Below, piece by piece: positions 1-13,199 of a DNA stretch of 64,000 bases. The DNA is from Paracentrotus lividus (taxonomy: Eukaryota; Echinodermata; Echinoidea; Camarodonta; Echinidae), in contig CALNVZ010003433.1 of NCBI GenBank assembly GCA_940671915.1, positions 14,859,990 through 14,923,989 of the forward strand. Direction: 5' to 3'. The notes below the pieces were generated by a model that searched no databases, was not told where the DNA came from, and saw only the letters and a list, made by a program, of their open reading frames with translations. The first letter of the stretch is position 1, and each line of letters starts with the position of its first letter. Made by a program: the position numbers and the translations under genes.

Positions 1-2159
1 AGACACCCACGAGCCGGAGCACGAAAAACAAATTACACATATATCTCTTCCCCCTCCCAGCAGGAAGTGTGTATTTGATCTCTCTAGAATACCAAAATGA
101 CTCCCTAATTATGTGATCTGACTAGGGGAAAGGGGGCCCTATCAATTCAAAGATGAACACTGCCAAGTAATTGAATCAACACATTTTGCTACTGGTCAAG
201 GTCAATTGTCCCGCTTACTTTAATATTAAATAAGACAAATTTTGTACATTCATGTCATGCAGGCCTTTAAGCATAATGTGTAATGTAAACTGTGTACAAT
301 GTAATAAAAACCTTTTGATCATTTTTCTTTCAAAATCGTAGAACTCGAGAGCCAATAACCAACCACATACACCTACATTACATTGGACAGTGTGATTCAG
401 ATTATTCATATTTTATAGGTATGTAAGAAGATGCCCCAAAGGATTCCCACTTTGCCGAATGCATACTGTACACCTGCAAAGGTCAAATAAATCAAAGCCT
501 TGTGGGAGATGAGAAATTAGAGGATGATATTCATCACTCAAGAATATTGATTTATCAACAGAGCTTCACCAGCCTTGAATTGATGTGTCTATAATCCCAT
601 AATGATATGCCCAATGGCCAAGGCTCATGTAAAATGCATTATTGTCCACAAGTTTAAGGCAATAACATTTGAGCTTGTCCTTAAGTGGCATCATCGTTTA
701 TCTGGGCAGAAAAACAAATTTGTGCGTTCTTGCGTGTAAGTCAGGAGGAAGGAATAGCCAGGGGCCAAAGTGGATAAAAATTCCCATCCGTCTCGCGGAG
801 CTTTTACTTGGACGATTCGGAATGGGATGACGATTTCATCTTGCACGGGTGTAATGCAATGTGTTTAACCAGTGCATCATTCTGCACCATTGCCTGCAGG
901 TGATAAGCAGTACTGCTGTTTCTCACCTTCAATGATTTACCTTCTGAAAGATACCCCATTCTTGATCACAAAGCGGATCAAATATTTATCAGTCAGGATC
1001 TTTGAGTATAAATCCCCTAAAGTCTATATAGATCTCTCTTTACGCATAATTATTTCCCTCTGCAATATTTCACACCTTCCGAGTTTATTTCTTGGCTCAA
1101 TTGGCATTCTGATTCTTTTAAGTCCAAATCAGAAATTCATTTTTGTCCTTCTGGCGCTGCTCAGCGGCTGCCGGGCCCACGAGAAAAGGGGCAAAATAAA
1201 TATCCGTTTCGGACAATAAAATTTGGAGCATTTTCATTTTCATTTTCATTTTCATTTAGATTTATCACTATGATATTTGCATAAATGTATATAGCCTATC
1301 ATAAATCAAATGTATGACCACAAATTGTTGGCCTATATTGTATTTGCCATGCAGTGAATATCATTTAATGAAATGAACGAAAGTGAAATCTCAAAGTACT
1401 CAAGTGTGAACAACACTTTGGTCCGAATTTGATATGCTTCTGTAGTACAGTTTAACGTACATTGTAAACCAAGGTCTAAAAACACAGTTTACAGGACAAT
1501 GATTTTGATTAAATAAAAACACAAACTCAAAGGAAAACACTAGGCGATGTGCACTAGGCCTCATAAACTGCTTTCATGAATTTGGGTATTTTGTTTGTAC
1601 ATGTGTACAAAGAATACAGAGCAAAACCAACAACAACAAAAAAATAACAATCAGAAAAACAATACAATTGGATGGAAAAAGTACTTTTGGGAAAAGCACT
1701 TGTCTCCATTTTGAGACAGTTGAGCAACATGCATTGAACAATAACATCCTGTGCCCTTTCCTTGCCCAATCTACTATGAAATCAGGCAAAGGTTGGAAAC
1801 ATGCTTCAGCAAACCTTACCCCGTGTTCATACTCACAGTATTCAATGTACCTGTAGCTATCCCAAAACAGTTAATACAAATACCTACAATGTAGTCCACA
1901 GTATTCATGGAAATATTTACATGTGTATGGTACATTACATTAAATTTCACAGATTTCACATGAAGATCAGTGGACAACAGGCACAAATTTTTTATACATG
2001 TTTTTAACAGGTTCAATTGCTGTCATGTACTCCGGTCTCGGCAAATTCCACGACATAAAGCTGACAGTTAGGAAGTAGTCTCCCCAATATTCTTAATTGA
2101 GTTTGGGATAAATGTGAATGAGCAGCCACTTTGCCATATATAATTTTGTAGGCTATATA
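1..2159. other. KAT6 intron, left part
   Basis: No exon or element was recognised. I looked for the next KAT6 exons (PHD fingers) on the minus strand and found none, so they lie beyond the left edge. A short TTTTCA tandem repeat occupies 1231-1257. Confidence 0.6.
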
Positions 2160-2580
2160 CAGGCCTCTACAAAAATTTTATTTTCCGCTTGCCCTGTTGG
2201 GCAAGTGAATTTTGGTTTTGCTTGCCCACAAGAAAAAGACACTTGCCCTTATTTTCTTTTCATTTTCTTTGTTTAGACCCTAATCATGATTTTATTCATA
2301 ATAGCAACTACTATCTGAGACCTAACAAGAGTCCATAAATGATGATCGCATCACATACAAGAATATTTTGGCATTTTGTGTGTGATATTTTGTCTGATTC
2401 ATATTCATAAACACATATCTTATTGTGTTTTTGAGGTGAAATGTTGCACATACATGTACATGTATATATTGCTCTCAAATCATGACTTGCCCGATTGGGC
2501 AAGTGAATTTGATCTTTACTTGCCCACCAGTGGTTTTCACTTGCCCCGGGCAAGCGGGCAAGTGGGTTTGTAGCGCCCTG
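2160..2580. mobile_element. non-autonomous element with CAGG/CCTG ends and CTTGCCC motifs, intact copy
   Basis: This 421-bp element starts CAGGCCTCTAC and ends GTAGCGCCCTG, imperfect inverted ends, and is flanked by TATATA on both sides (6-bp target duplication). Inside, the heptamer CTTGCCC and its complement recur about ten times near the two ends. The same element, in the opposite orientation, brackets 42543-50506 and appears as a noisy copy from about 38403. It has no coding capacity and I cannot assign a superfamily. Confidence 0.75.
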
Positions 2581-4054
2581 TATATAGAAGGTTTCTGTAC
2601 AGGATTTTAACGTTTTGTGTGTGGACATGATGCGACACTACTCAGGTGAAAGATGGGACAATGCGAAGATAAACAAGATGTAGAATATCACTACATGTTC
2701 GATCTCCTTCGTTTGCATGAGCTACAAGCGTACTTAGCATAGCACTGTGTTGCACTGCCACTGGTGGTCAAAGGCAAGACAGATATCAAATAATTACATC
2801 CTTCTCAATATTAGAAAGTTTGATAATGAATAATGGACTCATTTACATCCACTTCTAATTACCACAGCTTGGAGTATGATATCAATTATCATGATAACAA
2901 CAAAAGTAACAAAGAAGCAGAACCTCTTTTAATAAATCTCTTTGCAATATTCTCTTCACAATGACAAGGCAAATTTGGATGGACACCAATGAATTCTGCA
3001 CAATGTCATTTGAAGATGATTTGAACACTTCCCGATGTCTCCTGAATGAATTGAATCCTGTAATACCAATGTTTCCAGAAGCACATGCTAATATGATGAC
3101 ACCATTCCTGGTTATCTGATATTGATTAAAGTTTGACAACATTACAGATTTATACAAGTACTACACAAGCTGGAAATTTTCAGGGAATTTCCCCCAAAAA
3201 AATTATAAAAACGTAGTTTCGTATATTTTTCATTGTAAACCCTTGACGAATTAGCCATGGTATGGATGCACTAGAGGGATTGGGATTCATGACTCAGACT
3301 ATTTTCAAAATGTTAATTATTACTGTGCAACTTTCATTTCACTCATGAGATTTTTCTCTAGGAGAGCGTTATAAACACAAGGGATAAATCGCAAAAAAAG
3401 TTCCAATCCTGATTGCGATTATATTTGGGCAAATTGAGGTACTTTTTTAACTGTGTCATCAAAGGCAAACTAAACAATTTTTCTTTTCTTTTTAATTATT
3501 ATTAATGTTTTGCATATTGTGCTTGAAGTGATTTTGATTTTAAATATATATAAAGCTTAAACCTCCAAACACAATTTGGGAGGCTACACTGCAGAAATAT
3601 ACCAAGGACCATGTTCTGTTTATACACCAAGCACAATTGCAAAATTTTGGAAATCCGTCTTAATTCTCTCATACATTATAGGATCTATTGCAAGAATTCA
3701 ATTGAAAATGTAATAAAATATACAATGATAATTTGGCCTTGTGTGAAAACCCTTTGTTACGAAGCTGCTGTGACTTTGAATAGGAGACAGGTGTGAGGAA
3801 GAGTGTATGGTTTAGGTTTCAGTTGATGGAATTATAAATATGTCTTGAAGAAAGAACTTGGTACGACCACTGGGACATCTTCATCTTTATCTCTACAAAT
3901 CATAATCATTTTTGAAGATGTGTCACTTTCCATGGCTGCAAGAAATTTTTCTATAGTATTCTCTGGAGGAGAAGGGGAATACAACATTTTTACAAAGATC
4001 TAGAGTATGTTTCTTCGTGAGAACACAACAAGTGAAAATCTAGTTTTCATGAGA
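2581..4054. other. KAT6 intron, no feature seen
   Basis: AT-rich unique-looking DNA. No exon, palindrome or tandem repeat stood out. Confidence 0.5.
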
Positions 4055-5444
4055 GGGCAAGTCCAAGATAATCCGCATGTTACGTATGGGACATTTCAGA
4101 GCCTTTTACCCTCTATAAAATCTTTTTGAAGGTTAAGGGTACATTTTTTCTCATCCTCATGATAGGTACCCAAGAGAGTAATACACTGGTGGGAGATGAC
4201 GACATATGACCTTTGACCTTTGATGCAATAGCATTAAATGTAGTGCGTTGCGTATGGGACCAGAGGAATTCAAGTTTTTTAAGAAAATTTTTCAACTCCA
4301 AAACTCTCTGAAAGTATTTCCACTGATGTATTGAAGTTTGGTGTGATGAAAGGTCCAACCCTCTAGTTTACTTCTGTAAAGTTTGGAGTCATAATGATTG
4401 TCACTTTTTTTGTAAGTCTTTGTCAAAGTTGGAGAGGACGTGTTACGTATGGGACAGTTACGTACGGGACAATTTGTCCCCATAGAGAATGCACACAACT
4501 TGATCCATATTTCTAAAATCAAATTTTGTTTTCAAATATGGAAATAGCAAAAGATTTTTTTTCTTTTAAAATGTTGTATGGAAACATATTCAATAGGATT
4601 TTAAAAGAAATTGGCAATTCCCACTATTCATTCTTATGTTTTTCATTGTTTTGTGAATTTCTTATGTATTCTATTGTTTTTTATTTTTTCATATTTCTCC
4701 ATTATTGCCAAATTTTTTGGTTTAATTTTTTTCATGGATCAAGTATCAATGGCAAAGCAAACTTTATAAACTCCAGAATATGTGAATAAATCACTTTTTG
4801 GAGCACTCTTAATTTTTTTTTTCTACATTCACTTTGTACACAAACTTCCCCATTGACATTGTGTACAAATGTCCCATACGTAACACATTTTCCCATACGT
4901 AACAATATTTTAATTAACTATAAATTAAAAAGTTAATTAAATTTTCAAAACTTAAAATGGTATTATACTGTCCCACTGAATAAATTAGAACGTCCCACTG
5001 AATAAATTAGAACTTCCCTGAGTTGCACCAATTCAAGCGTTGTATTCTGGGAAATAACTTAACAAAATGTCCTCAATTTGTTACGTATGGGACATTTCAT
5101 GCTTGGACACGAGCTAATTTGCATATTTAATTAGATTTCACCAATTTTTTTATAAAAATTTTTTGAATGATAAGGGGTCCATATGTCCCACCCATGATTG
5201 AATCTCACTAATTTTGTTTTGATTTTCTATGAATTTTTATAAATGTCCCATACACGTACGTAACGCTCTGTTTACCAATTATGCAAATTAGATGCCCCAA
5301 ATTTGCATAAATTTGCATATTTACAAATTTTTCTTAATGAAATTCTGAGGTTTGACATTTAGGCTTTCATATTCTACCAAAAACTCCCTCATAAGACAAA
5401 GATGAAATTTTGTCTTTTAAGGGGACATTATCTTGGACTTGCCC
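4055..5444. mobile_element. TIR element carrying repeated TTACGTATGGGAC motifs
   Basis: Ends are inverted repeats, GGGCAAGTCCAAGATAAT at 4055 and its complement ending at 5444, with GAGA on both outer flanks as a possible 4-bp duplication. The 1390-bp interior has no coding frame. It holds at least seven copies of GTTACGTATGGGACA or its complement (near 4079, 4249, 4441, 4456, 4870, 4890, 5080, 5244). Non-autonomous DNA transposon, superfamily unknown. Confidence 0.65.
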
Positions 5445-6512
5445 GAGATGTGACTGCGTACATACATTGTACCCTCGCCCCCCCCCCCCACATAAAAGCA
5501 GTAAACTATGTTTGAAATATGAATTGTGATACAATGAGAATTCCATCTCTTTTCTTTCTTTTTTTTTCATATACAAAAAGCATTCAGTGCATTGTACAAT
5601 AGGCATACGATGTAGTTTCCATTCCCTTAACCTGTTGGAGTTGAGATGATTTGGCTAGAACACGCATTTCTAAATTGTAAGCCCAAATTTATTCTCAGTC
5701 CTTAATGTGTTCAAAATAGATTTTCTCTACCATGTGCACATCCAGTTATTATTTCAAAAATAAATAACAAGAAAACTACCTGTAAACACAACAGAAGGGT
5801 AAAAGTACACATACTACTCCATACACACTGGGCTCTAAAATCGTTGTCGCTGTTCCGCTGTGGGCACCGGTGTAAATTTGAAAACCACTGTGAATTGGGT
5901 ATTAGACAATAAAAGTAACAACACAAACACAAACACATATTAAACAGAGAAACACAAATTTAAAAAAAATCGTGAACATCGCTATAATATCACATCAGTC
6001 CCATACATGCATTAATACGAAGTTACGTACATTGCACAGCGTCATTCAGGCCAGCCACAAACCCAGCCTGTGCCTCAAAGTTGTTGGGCTGCCTTGCCGC
6101 CGACAGGAAAGTGTCAGGGTTAATGTAACATCCGATAACATTACCTGGCATTTACTTTCCCTTGATTCACAAGTTTCATGAAACTAAAAATACATTTGAA
6201 ACCCAATTGGTGTTAGCTTGATTTCAAGGCTGAAATATGTATTTTGGTATGAATAAGGCCATCATGGATAACCCCTTAAAAATTGAATACCTGGTACTCA
6301 TTACTCCTGAAAATGATCCAAACAAGTGCATGTACATGTACATACAGTTTAGATAGACAAGTATTAAAATGATTTTTCATTCATACATGTATATTATATG
6401 GATTAAAAGTGCGATCTTGAAAACAATTTATACACACAGAATCAAATTGGATAATAGCTTGCATTCAGTAAACATGTTAAATGAAACAAAGAATATGTAA
6501 ATATAAACTCAC
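5445..6512. other. KAT6 intron adjacent to the first coding exon
   Basis: A poly-C run lies at 5470-5489 and a pyrimidine-rich tract at 5548-5568. No other feature was recognised. Confidence 0.5.
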
Positions 6513-7139
6513 CTGCACATTATTTTTTGTATTGTCTCCCTGAAGTTTGGTTAGTTTATCATTTTGGTCTGGCAATTTGAATAATTTACCATCTTTAGTC
6601 AGTTTTGCTTGTGAAATACCCTTTTTGGCAGCAAGCCTCAGCTTACTACTCAGGTCATTTTCAATCCTTGCGTCAACATTGTAAGTTTGGCGGATATATT
6701 TTTCCAAGCTCTTTAGTGTGGAGCCTCCTTCGGCCAACTTCTTAATCGAGCTCAAAATGAGGCGCAGGTAGTCAGTACCAAGGGTGAGGTTTCCTACATT
6801 TTTATGGGTGCTTGTGCCGCGGCTGGCGCGGCGGCCCCCGCCCCGAGTGCCGGGAGAGAACTCGGGGTCGCGGTAGGACGCGACCCCTTTGTTCATCACT
6901 TTCAAAACATTGCCATCGCGGACACAAAGTTCTAACTGCTCCTTGATTTCCGTATGGTCGAGTTTGCGGCCATGCCGGACCGCGTGGCAGATACGCTCCT
7001 CATTAGGCCTCTGTTTTTGCTTCCTGATCTTACGAATCGCCTCAAGGATCCACTGAGTGAAGTTGGGGTTTGCCAGGCAAGAATCACTGTCTTTCATCAT
7101 AATGACACAACATTGTACTGCGTCATTACCCAGAGCCAT
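6513..7139 (-). CDS. KAT6: KAT6-type histone acetyltransferase, first coding exon (partial gene)
   Basis: MYST histone acetyltransferases of the MOZ/MORF/Enok class acetylate histone H3 in chromatin, within the BRPF-ING5-MEAF6 complex. This exon (209 codons, phase 0 end, GTGAGT donor at 6512) carries the N-terminal NEMM region only. Residues about 22-90 (ANPNFTQWILEAIRKIRKQK, then QRPNEERICHAV and NKGVASYRDP) are the winged-helix module, which in KAT6A is reported to bind CpG DNA. About 115-190 (TDYLRLILSSIKKLAEGGST, SLEKYIRQTY) is the linker-histone-like H15 domain. A basic RGGGRRASRG linker joins them. The PHD fingers and MYST domain must lie left of position 1. The start is uncertain: methionines at residues 1, 14 and 15 are possible, and vertebrate proteins begin only a few residues before the ANP motif, favouring 14 or 15. 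Invertebrates usually have one KAT6 gene, so A or B is not assigned. Confidence 0.9.
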
Positions 7140-7193
7140 CCATGATAATATTCCACTTTATATAATCCTTTTTAGAGGCTTGTAATCCAATGT
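7140..7193 (-). promoter_or_regulatory. KAT6 5' UTR with splice acceptor and overlapping mini-uORF
   Basis: On the minus strand a pyrimidine tract ending TTTTTGCAG gives an acceptor, so the coding exon starts at 7193 with about 54 nt of 5' UTR and an untranslated exon must lie upstream. An ATG at 7143-7141 in good Kozak context (A at -3, G at +4) opens a five-codon frame, MDGSG, that ends at 7128-7126 and overlaps the first in-frame ATG at 7139. Confidence 0.6.
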
Positions 7194-10100
7194 CTGCAAA
7201 AAGAAAGAAAAAAAGGACAGTTTAATTGTTTTGCAAAAAGATATTTTACACATGAATACGAATCTATATTTGTACGAAATGTATGTTGATATTGCAAAAT
7301 GCATTATAGGGACAAGAAACTAGTAATAATTGAGCGGAGAGTGGAATCATCAGAATTCGCAAAAGACCATTTTACTATTATATCCCATCCATCATGCGAG
7401 CCCATCGGAATAATCATAATAAACGGTTCGGAAAGTAGGAAGTTGACAACTTGACCGATTAGAGTTCTTCAGGTTTCAAATGTTATTTCTCTATCTTTTA
7501 TTATTTAATGTTAGAGGTTACATCTTATTCACTTTAATTGAACAGCTCCAAAAGTTTATAATACATTGTACAAAAGACACGTCCACCAGTCTAAAAACAA
7601 GTACTTGTGGTTGGTTAGTCGTTTAATGCGTAGATGGTTAGTCTTTAATCAAGGCGTTGCTATCTCTTCGCTACTTTCCCCAAGACACTGCTGAGGATTA
7701 CGTAATCAACCTTCAGGCTCTCTCTCTCTCTCTCTCTAACGATGCAGTCACATTTCCACCGTACTGCACAATATGAAAATGGCAAAAAAAAATACTGGTT
7801 TCTGCATGCTCACGGAATAAATTTCCTTGTATCGCATCACAATTTTTCTTTTTTATAGCAATTTGTTTTTTAAATAGGACTATACCAACGGCGCTGACTA
7901 TACACACTTTGTTGGAAGTACTTCCCCATCAACTAAAAACTGCTATCAAATTTTAGAAGTTAAATTATTCCCTGATAAAATCGCGAGCTGGCCGTTTAAT
8001 TGATTCACCGATGGCCACCATGCATTTCCCCATTATCTACATGTTGTATCAGTTTATGGGCTCTTCAAACACACGTTTATAATGGCAAAATTCAAATTGT
8101 AATACTCTACAAATTAAAATGAATATTTCTCGAGAGACCCTTCCAAAGAATCATGTTATCATGTTAACAAAAGTGTAACATCCGAATCACAAAACAAACA
8201 ATTTAAACACAACACATAATTTGATTGGAGTAGAACAAATCTAAGCACACAGTTGCACTGATGCAAGTAACCTGATTTAATAGTGCATCCCCCAAACGTA
8301 ACGAAGCTAAACTAGTGTGAAATACTTCCTCTGTCAACAAATTTTCATCCGTATTTGATCAAAAATAAGAGTCAATGACTCCCCAAAGTTTCGTCATATC
8401 CTCTGGAAAATTATGTTCTTTTACTGACTCACTTTCATCTGCTCTCAGACAAAAGCAATCATCAATTTGGCAACTTTCCCAGAAATTGTGCAGCTTTTGA
8501 AATTACATCACATTGCTAAATGTGTTGCGGATTTTCTTTGAAATAAAGAAATAGAGATCAACAGTGACAGGGATCTTTCAGGGGAAGATTGGTCAATGTA
8601 CAATTGTACAAGTGAATGTTGTACAAATACAAGGAAGTATAGACGGTTTACAGATTACATGCCATTCCCCTATGTAATGAGTAAGGATATTAAACTTCAA
8701 AATGTGGAATTTCATTTGTTCAAAGGTTCAATAGAGTGTCAGATTTCAGGAAGTATTTTGACAAAATCTGGACTAATACAATTTTCAAATAGCAACTACA
8801 TGTAATTCAAACAATCAACATGAGTGTTGTCAGCCCAATAGGCCTAATCGTTATTCAATGATTAATTTTTTACAATATTGACAAGTGCTGGCATAATAAT
8901 ATTGGGTCACAAATCAATAGAAAATTAGTCTTTGGAATGTTTATCCCCCCCCCCCAAAAAAAAAAAAAAAAAAAAAAAAAACGTACATACACATATGTAA
9001 ACTCTTCCTCCCAACAGTACCACTCTCCTTTAATTACCCTACATGTTCATGTATTTCAAAACAGACAAACTGGGAGTGCAGATCCAAAATTGAGAGAGTG
9101 ATGGTAACAAAAGGGGTAGGCAGACAAAGGGGAACAGAGAAGGCAAGTATCACAATTAGAGGGCACAGCTGATTTGGCTGGGATTATAACCTCCCAATTG
9201 ATGGCTTGAGGGTTAAATACAAAGGAGGGTCTAACCAATGCTGTGTAGGCTCAGTGTACAACACAAAAAGTGAAAGGCTGTTTCAAGTCTTCTCATTGGG
9301 AAGTTTTTGTTGACATTACTGGTATTCAGAAAACACAAGTTTGTAGGTTTTTTTTTGTACAAAAAGTTTGACCAAAGTTTGTACATGTATGTACATATTT
9401 TAGAAAGAGCCTATAATATTATGAAAATAAAGTGTCATTATTTATTCCTCAAGAATGGCCACTTTAAAATGGTTTAGAACTAATGAAAGACCATAATTGA
9501 CCAATAAAAAAACCTAATCAGGCAAATAATACCATATCACATACTGATGAAAAGCATGCTAAAACAGTTATCAAGCCATTACAGGGGTCGTGACAACCGT
9601 TCAGAATTGGACCAGCACCTTCACCCGACTCCATTTCAAATGAACAAATTTCCCAGTGATTTTGGTGGAACTTGATGCCACCCTCTGCCAGATGATCATT
9701 GTTATTGCTGGGTTCCCTCCACAGCGAAGGGGATGTGAGGGGGACAAAGGATAGGGGTCAACGTATGACCTGCCTATTAGCCCCATGAATACCTGACAAT
9801 GCCCAGAGAGAACCCTGTTGACGAAGCTTCCAGGTGGGAAGCGATGAGAGCGCGACTGTTAACACTCTTTTCTCTGTTTTCCCCTATTATTTTTTTCCCA
9901 CTCTCTCTCTCTTCTTTCAGGGGTACAAACTTCCCAACAGAAATCAAGTCACAGAGTCCTTTCTCCGCTTTTCTCCCAGTCTGCATTATGTATTTATGTA
10001 ACCCTTGGAGGACAATGGGAGCGGACAAATCTTTCAATAGTGCTAGGGGTGTAGCAACTCAGCCATGTTTAAACAAGACAAAAGAGTGCAATGTTTAGAG

Positions 10101-12952
10101 AGGGGAGCATTTGGTGGGCGAGGGGATTGGATGAGGCACACAAAAGACTCTGGATACCAAGGATGCACAAAGCAGACAGTCAGAACAACAATTTCTAGTT
10201 TAGTACTTTGCAGACAAAACAATCATCAGTAAATGTACACGAGCTGAAGAGCACCCTGGAGTGAATTTACATAAATGTACATGATTGAATTAAAACTGTG
10301 ACTTTTAAAGTTTGAAACATACTTTTTAGTTTCAGTTTTTAACATACATTGAGAGGGTTTGAGTACATGATAAATACCAAGAAAGTGCACAGAACTGTGA
10401 AATTTAACCTTCTTCCATTGAATACCCCATTCTTTTCAAAATCTTCACAGATTAAAACCTTTCTACAAATTTCATATCGAAGGTCCTACATTACTATGTT
10501 GAATAAAGTGTTTATAGTGCTTCTGAATAAGCCTCCATGTACAATGTACATGTACATGTAGATCTGAAATTGTCAAATAAATCTAAATTCTTTCTTTTAT
10601 AAAGTTATTTGCTGGCTCTTTCACTCCATTCAATTTCTAATTATTGGTAGTTGGACAGTACGTTTTTGTTAACTTTATGTATGTATTGATCAGGTATATT
10701 TACATGTACTTGATAAATGTACATGTGCAGTTGTAAAGTACAATCAACACTGTAGTGTAGATTAATGATATTTTAAAGCTGTACATGTAAGTACATGTAC
10801 TACAAAGTATAATAAAACTGATTATCTGAAGCATCAAAAAGTACTGCAGGTCTCCACAATACATCCACAGTATTAAACTTAAGGTCAAAATGTTAACAAG
10901 ATTGCCAACTTTACACATTATTAGTATTTAAACAGCTGGTCAGCTATTGCACGCATTCTACACATTGACAGCAATAGTGAGCAAGCAAATAGTCACATCA
11001 CAAAGTAATGTACAAGGTCAGCTTTAATTTATCTTTCTAAATCAACGGCAGTCCAGGCCTGCAGGAATGAATGCACGATACACTTGCATCCTTGCACTAT
11101 AATAAAAGACAGTCATAATTAGTCCCAGCATGTTGAGACCATCTGCGCACAATAAGGAATACACACATGCCGTTCGGGCATTCCACTCATTATACACATG
11201 ACATATTGAACTGTGCGGAATTTGTAACATGAAGAGCAGGGAACATTACACAAACATGTGAGCTATGAGCCGTGCTAAACACATTCAACATACACGTATG
11301 CCTCATCCCCCTCGCAAAGCCAAGAGGAGAGAGAAAAAAAAATTATGCCTGCAGCTATGCACTCAGCACATTATCATCAGCTATTTGAAAAAATAATAAA
11401 CGTGTCAAAAAGCACTCATATGTGTACAATACCTCACAGTTAGTTGCTGTTGCTGTGTAACACTTGTATTCATTCCGTCATGGCATCCATAGCAGTAAGC
11501 AGTTAATACGTTTGTGTACTCTGACCCTATGTGTGAAACAAAGGTCACGTTTGCATTTACTGACTGTCTGTATGTGCCAGCGAAAATCTCCCTCTCGGAG
11601 ATGAATATACGTTGGTGTGTGTATACATGTGTGCTGTGTAAATGGAAGCCATGTATAACTGTCACTGCCACCACATTGCCCACACACAAACTGTAAATGC
11701 ACTCAACCAATATACAGGGCATGCACACCGCTGGCCTCACGTTCACTCCAATAATAGTACACCTCTCCCAAGCTTGAAGTGCAGCTTGCCTGTGGTTTCA
11801 GGGGAGCATTTCCGATTTTGTCACCAAAGACTGCTGATCGGTGATAGCGACTATGGCTGTGTGAAAACACTGGGCCCCTGGGTGCGTTGAGGGGAGGAGA
11901 AGGCCAGAATCTGGGGCAAACTTCACAGGGGGATAGCTGGCAGGGATGGAAATCACTCACATCCACTCTCACAGACAATACAGGAAAATCAATTATTGAC
12001 AATGGGCATTAAATGACTGGTGTAGCTATATCATGCTCTTTGCCTCCTGTGTTGAGCTCATTAATTGAGTGCGTGTCAATCACGCCTCTCTGCTTACTGG
12101 ACATCATTCATTATTGATGGATGTTTGTTCTTCACACATAATTCATTTAACAACCACTCTCACGTATCTGTGATAGTGGAACTCAAGTGGATCAATACAA
12201 AACCAGTTTACAAATGGTGCAGTACATCGCCCATGTTCAAGTCTATTTACATAATAACAATAGGATTTCCCAAAGCTTGTCTGACATATCTTAATATAAT
12301 TTGTAGTCATAAACCCATGGTCTGTGAATACAGCACAATGCAGTCTGCATGTACATGAGGAAGACTAGATTCACTCATGTATAAGTTTAGTCTCCTCCAA
12401 AGACAAAATTTGTCGAGTGCTAAATTAGAGTCTGTGTTTACAAACTATTAAAATCTGAATATAAAGTCAATTCCAGCGTAAGAGACTAGACATTCAGTAA
12501 ACTTTAGACTGTTTAAAAACATTTTGAAACAAAACTTACAGTTCTACAACATATTTCATTCATTTTATCAGGCACACAATTTTATCAATGACCCAAAGAA
12601 CAAATTTTACGGTATTTCACTGAATAGACCGAGAGAAAATTGATGTTCAACGAGCGTAATGGACATGACACTACAAGGGCATCTGCTTTTAAAACCCCTG
12701 TGCACAGTTTGAAATTTGAAGTTTTCTTTTTTACCAATTTTTCACCAATGATTGAAATGTGAGCCAGTTTGAATTTAGTCCTAATAAGATTTATTTAAAA
12801 GTGGCATTTGACAAATTAAAATGATAATAGAGTTCTACATGAATGAAAGAATTTTGCCATACCTACATTTGATTGTGCATTGTAGTTTTGTACATCAATT
12901 GTGCATTGTAGGGAATACAAACAGCAGCAAATCCCATTATCACCTACATGAA
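7194..12952. other. KAT6 upstream region, no coding feature
   Basis: No conserved coding exon was recognised. Simple repeats are (CT)n at 7718-7738 and a poly-C/poly-A run at 8946-8982. The segment 11240-12120 is less AT-rich and apparently free of known repeats. It may hold KAT6 5' UTR exons or regulatory DNA, but nothing proves it. Confidence 0.5.
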
Positions 12953-13199
12953 AGGGTGGTATCTCACTTCGCGGAGATGTCTCCGCGACAGAATATAAAA
13001 TTTCGTCTCCGCGACGGATAAAAAGTATTAGAGACGTTTTCGATATCGTGGAGATATCTCCGCGACAATTTATGAGAAAAAAAAGTCTGAAGTAGTCCCA
13101 AATTCGTCTCCGAGACGTCCCTCATACATTTTATACGTCACGGAGACGAAATGGTCTATTCTGTCGCGGAGACATCTCCGCGAAGTGAGATACCACCCT
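12953..13199. mobile_element. palindromic MITE, copy 1 (CGCGGAGATGTCTCCGCG type)
   Basis: This 247-bp element has long inverted ends beginning AGGGTGGTATCTCACTTCGC and is built from repeated CTCCGCGA and TCGCGGAG units, so the whole could fold into a hairpin. A second copy of the family lies at 53971-54189. It has no coding capacity. Confidence 0.85.

Noticed and set aside
872..1219. 115-codon open frame on the plus strand
   Set aside because: No recognisable domain, no similarity in composition to coding DNA, and it lies in the KAT6 intron. Length is within chance for AT-rich DNA.
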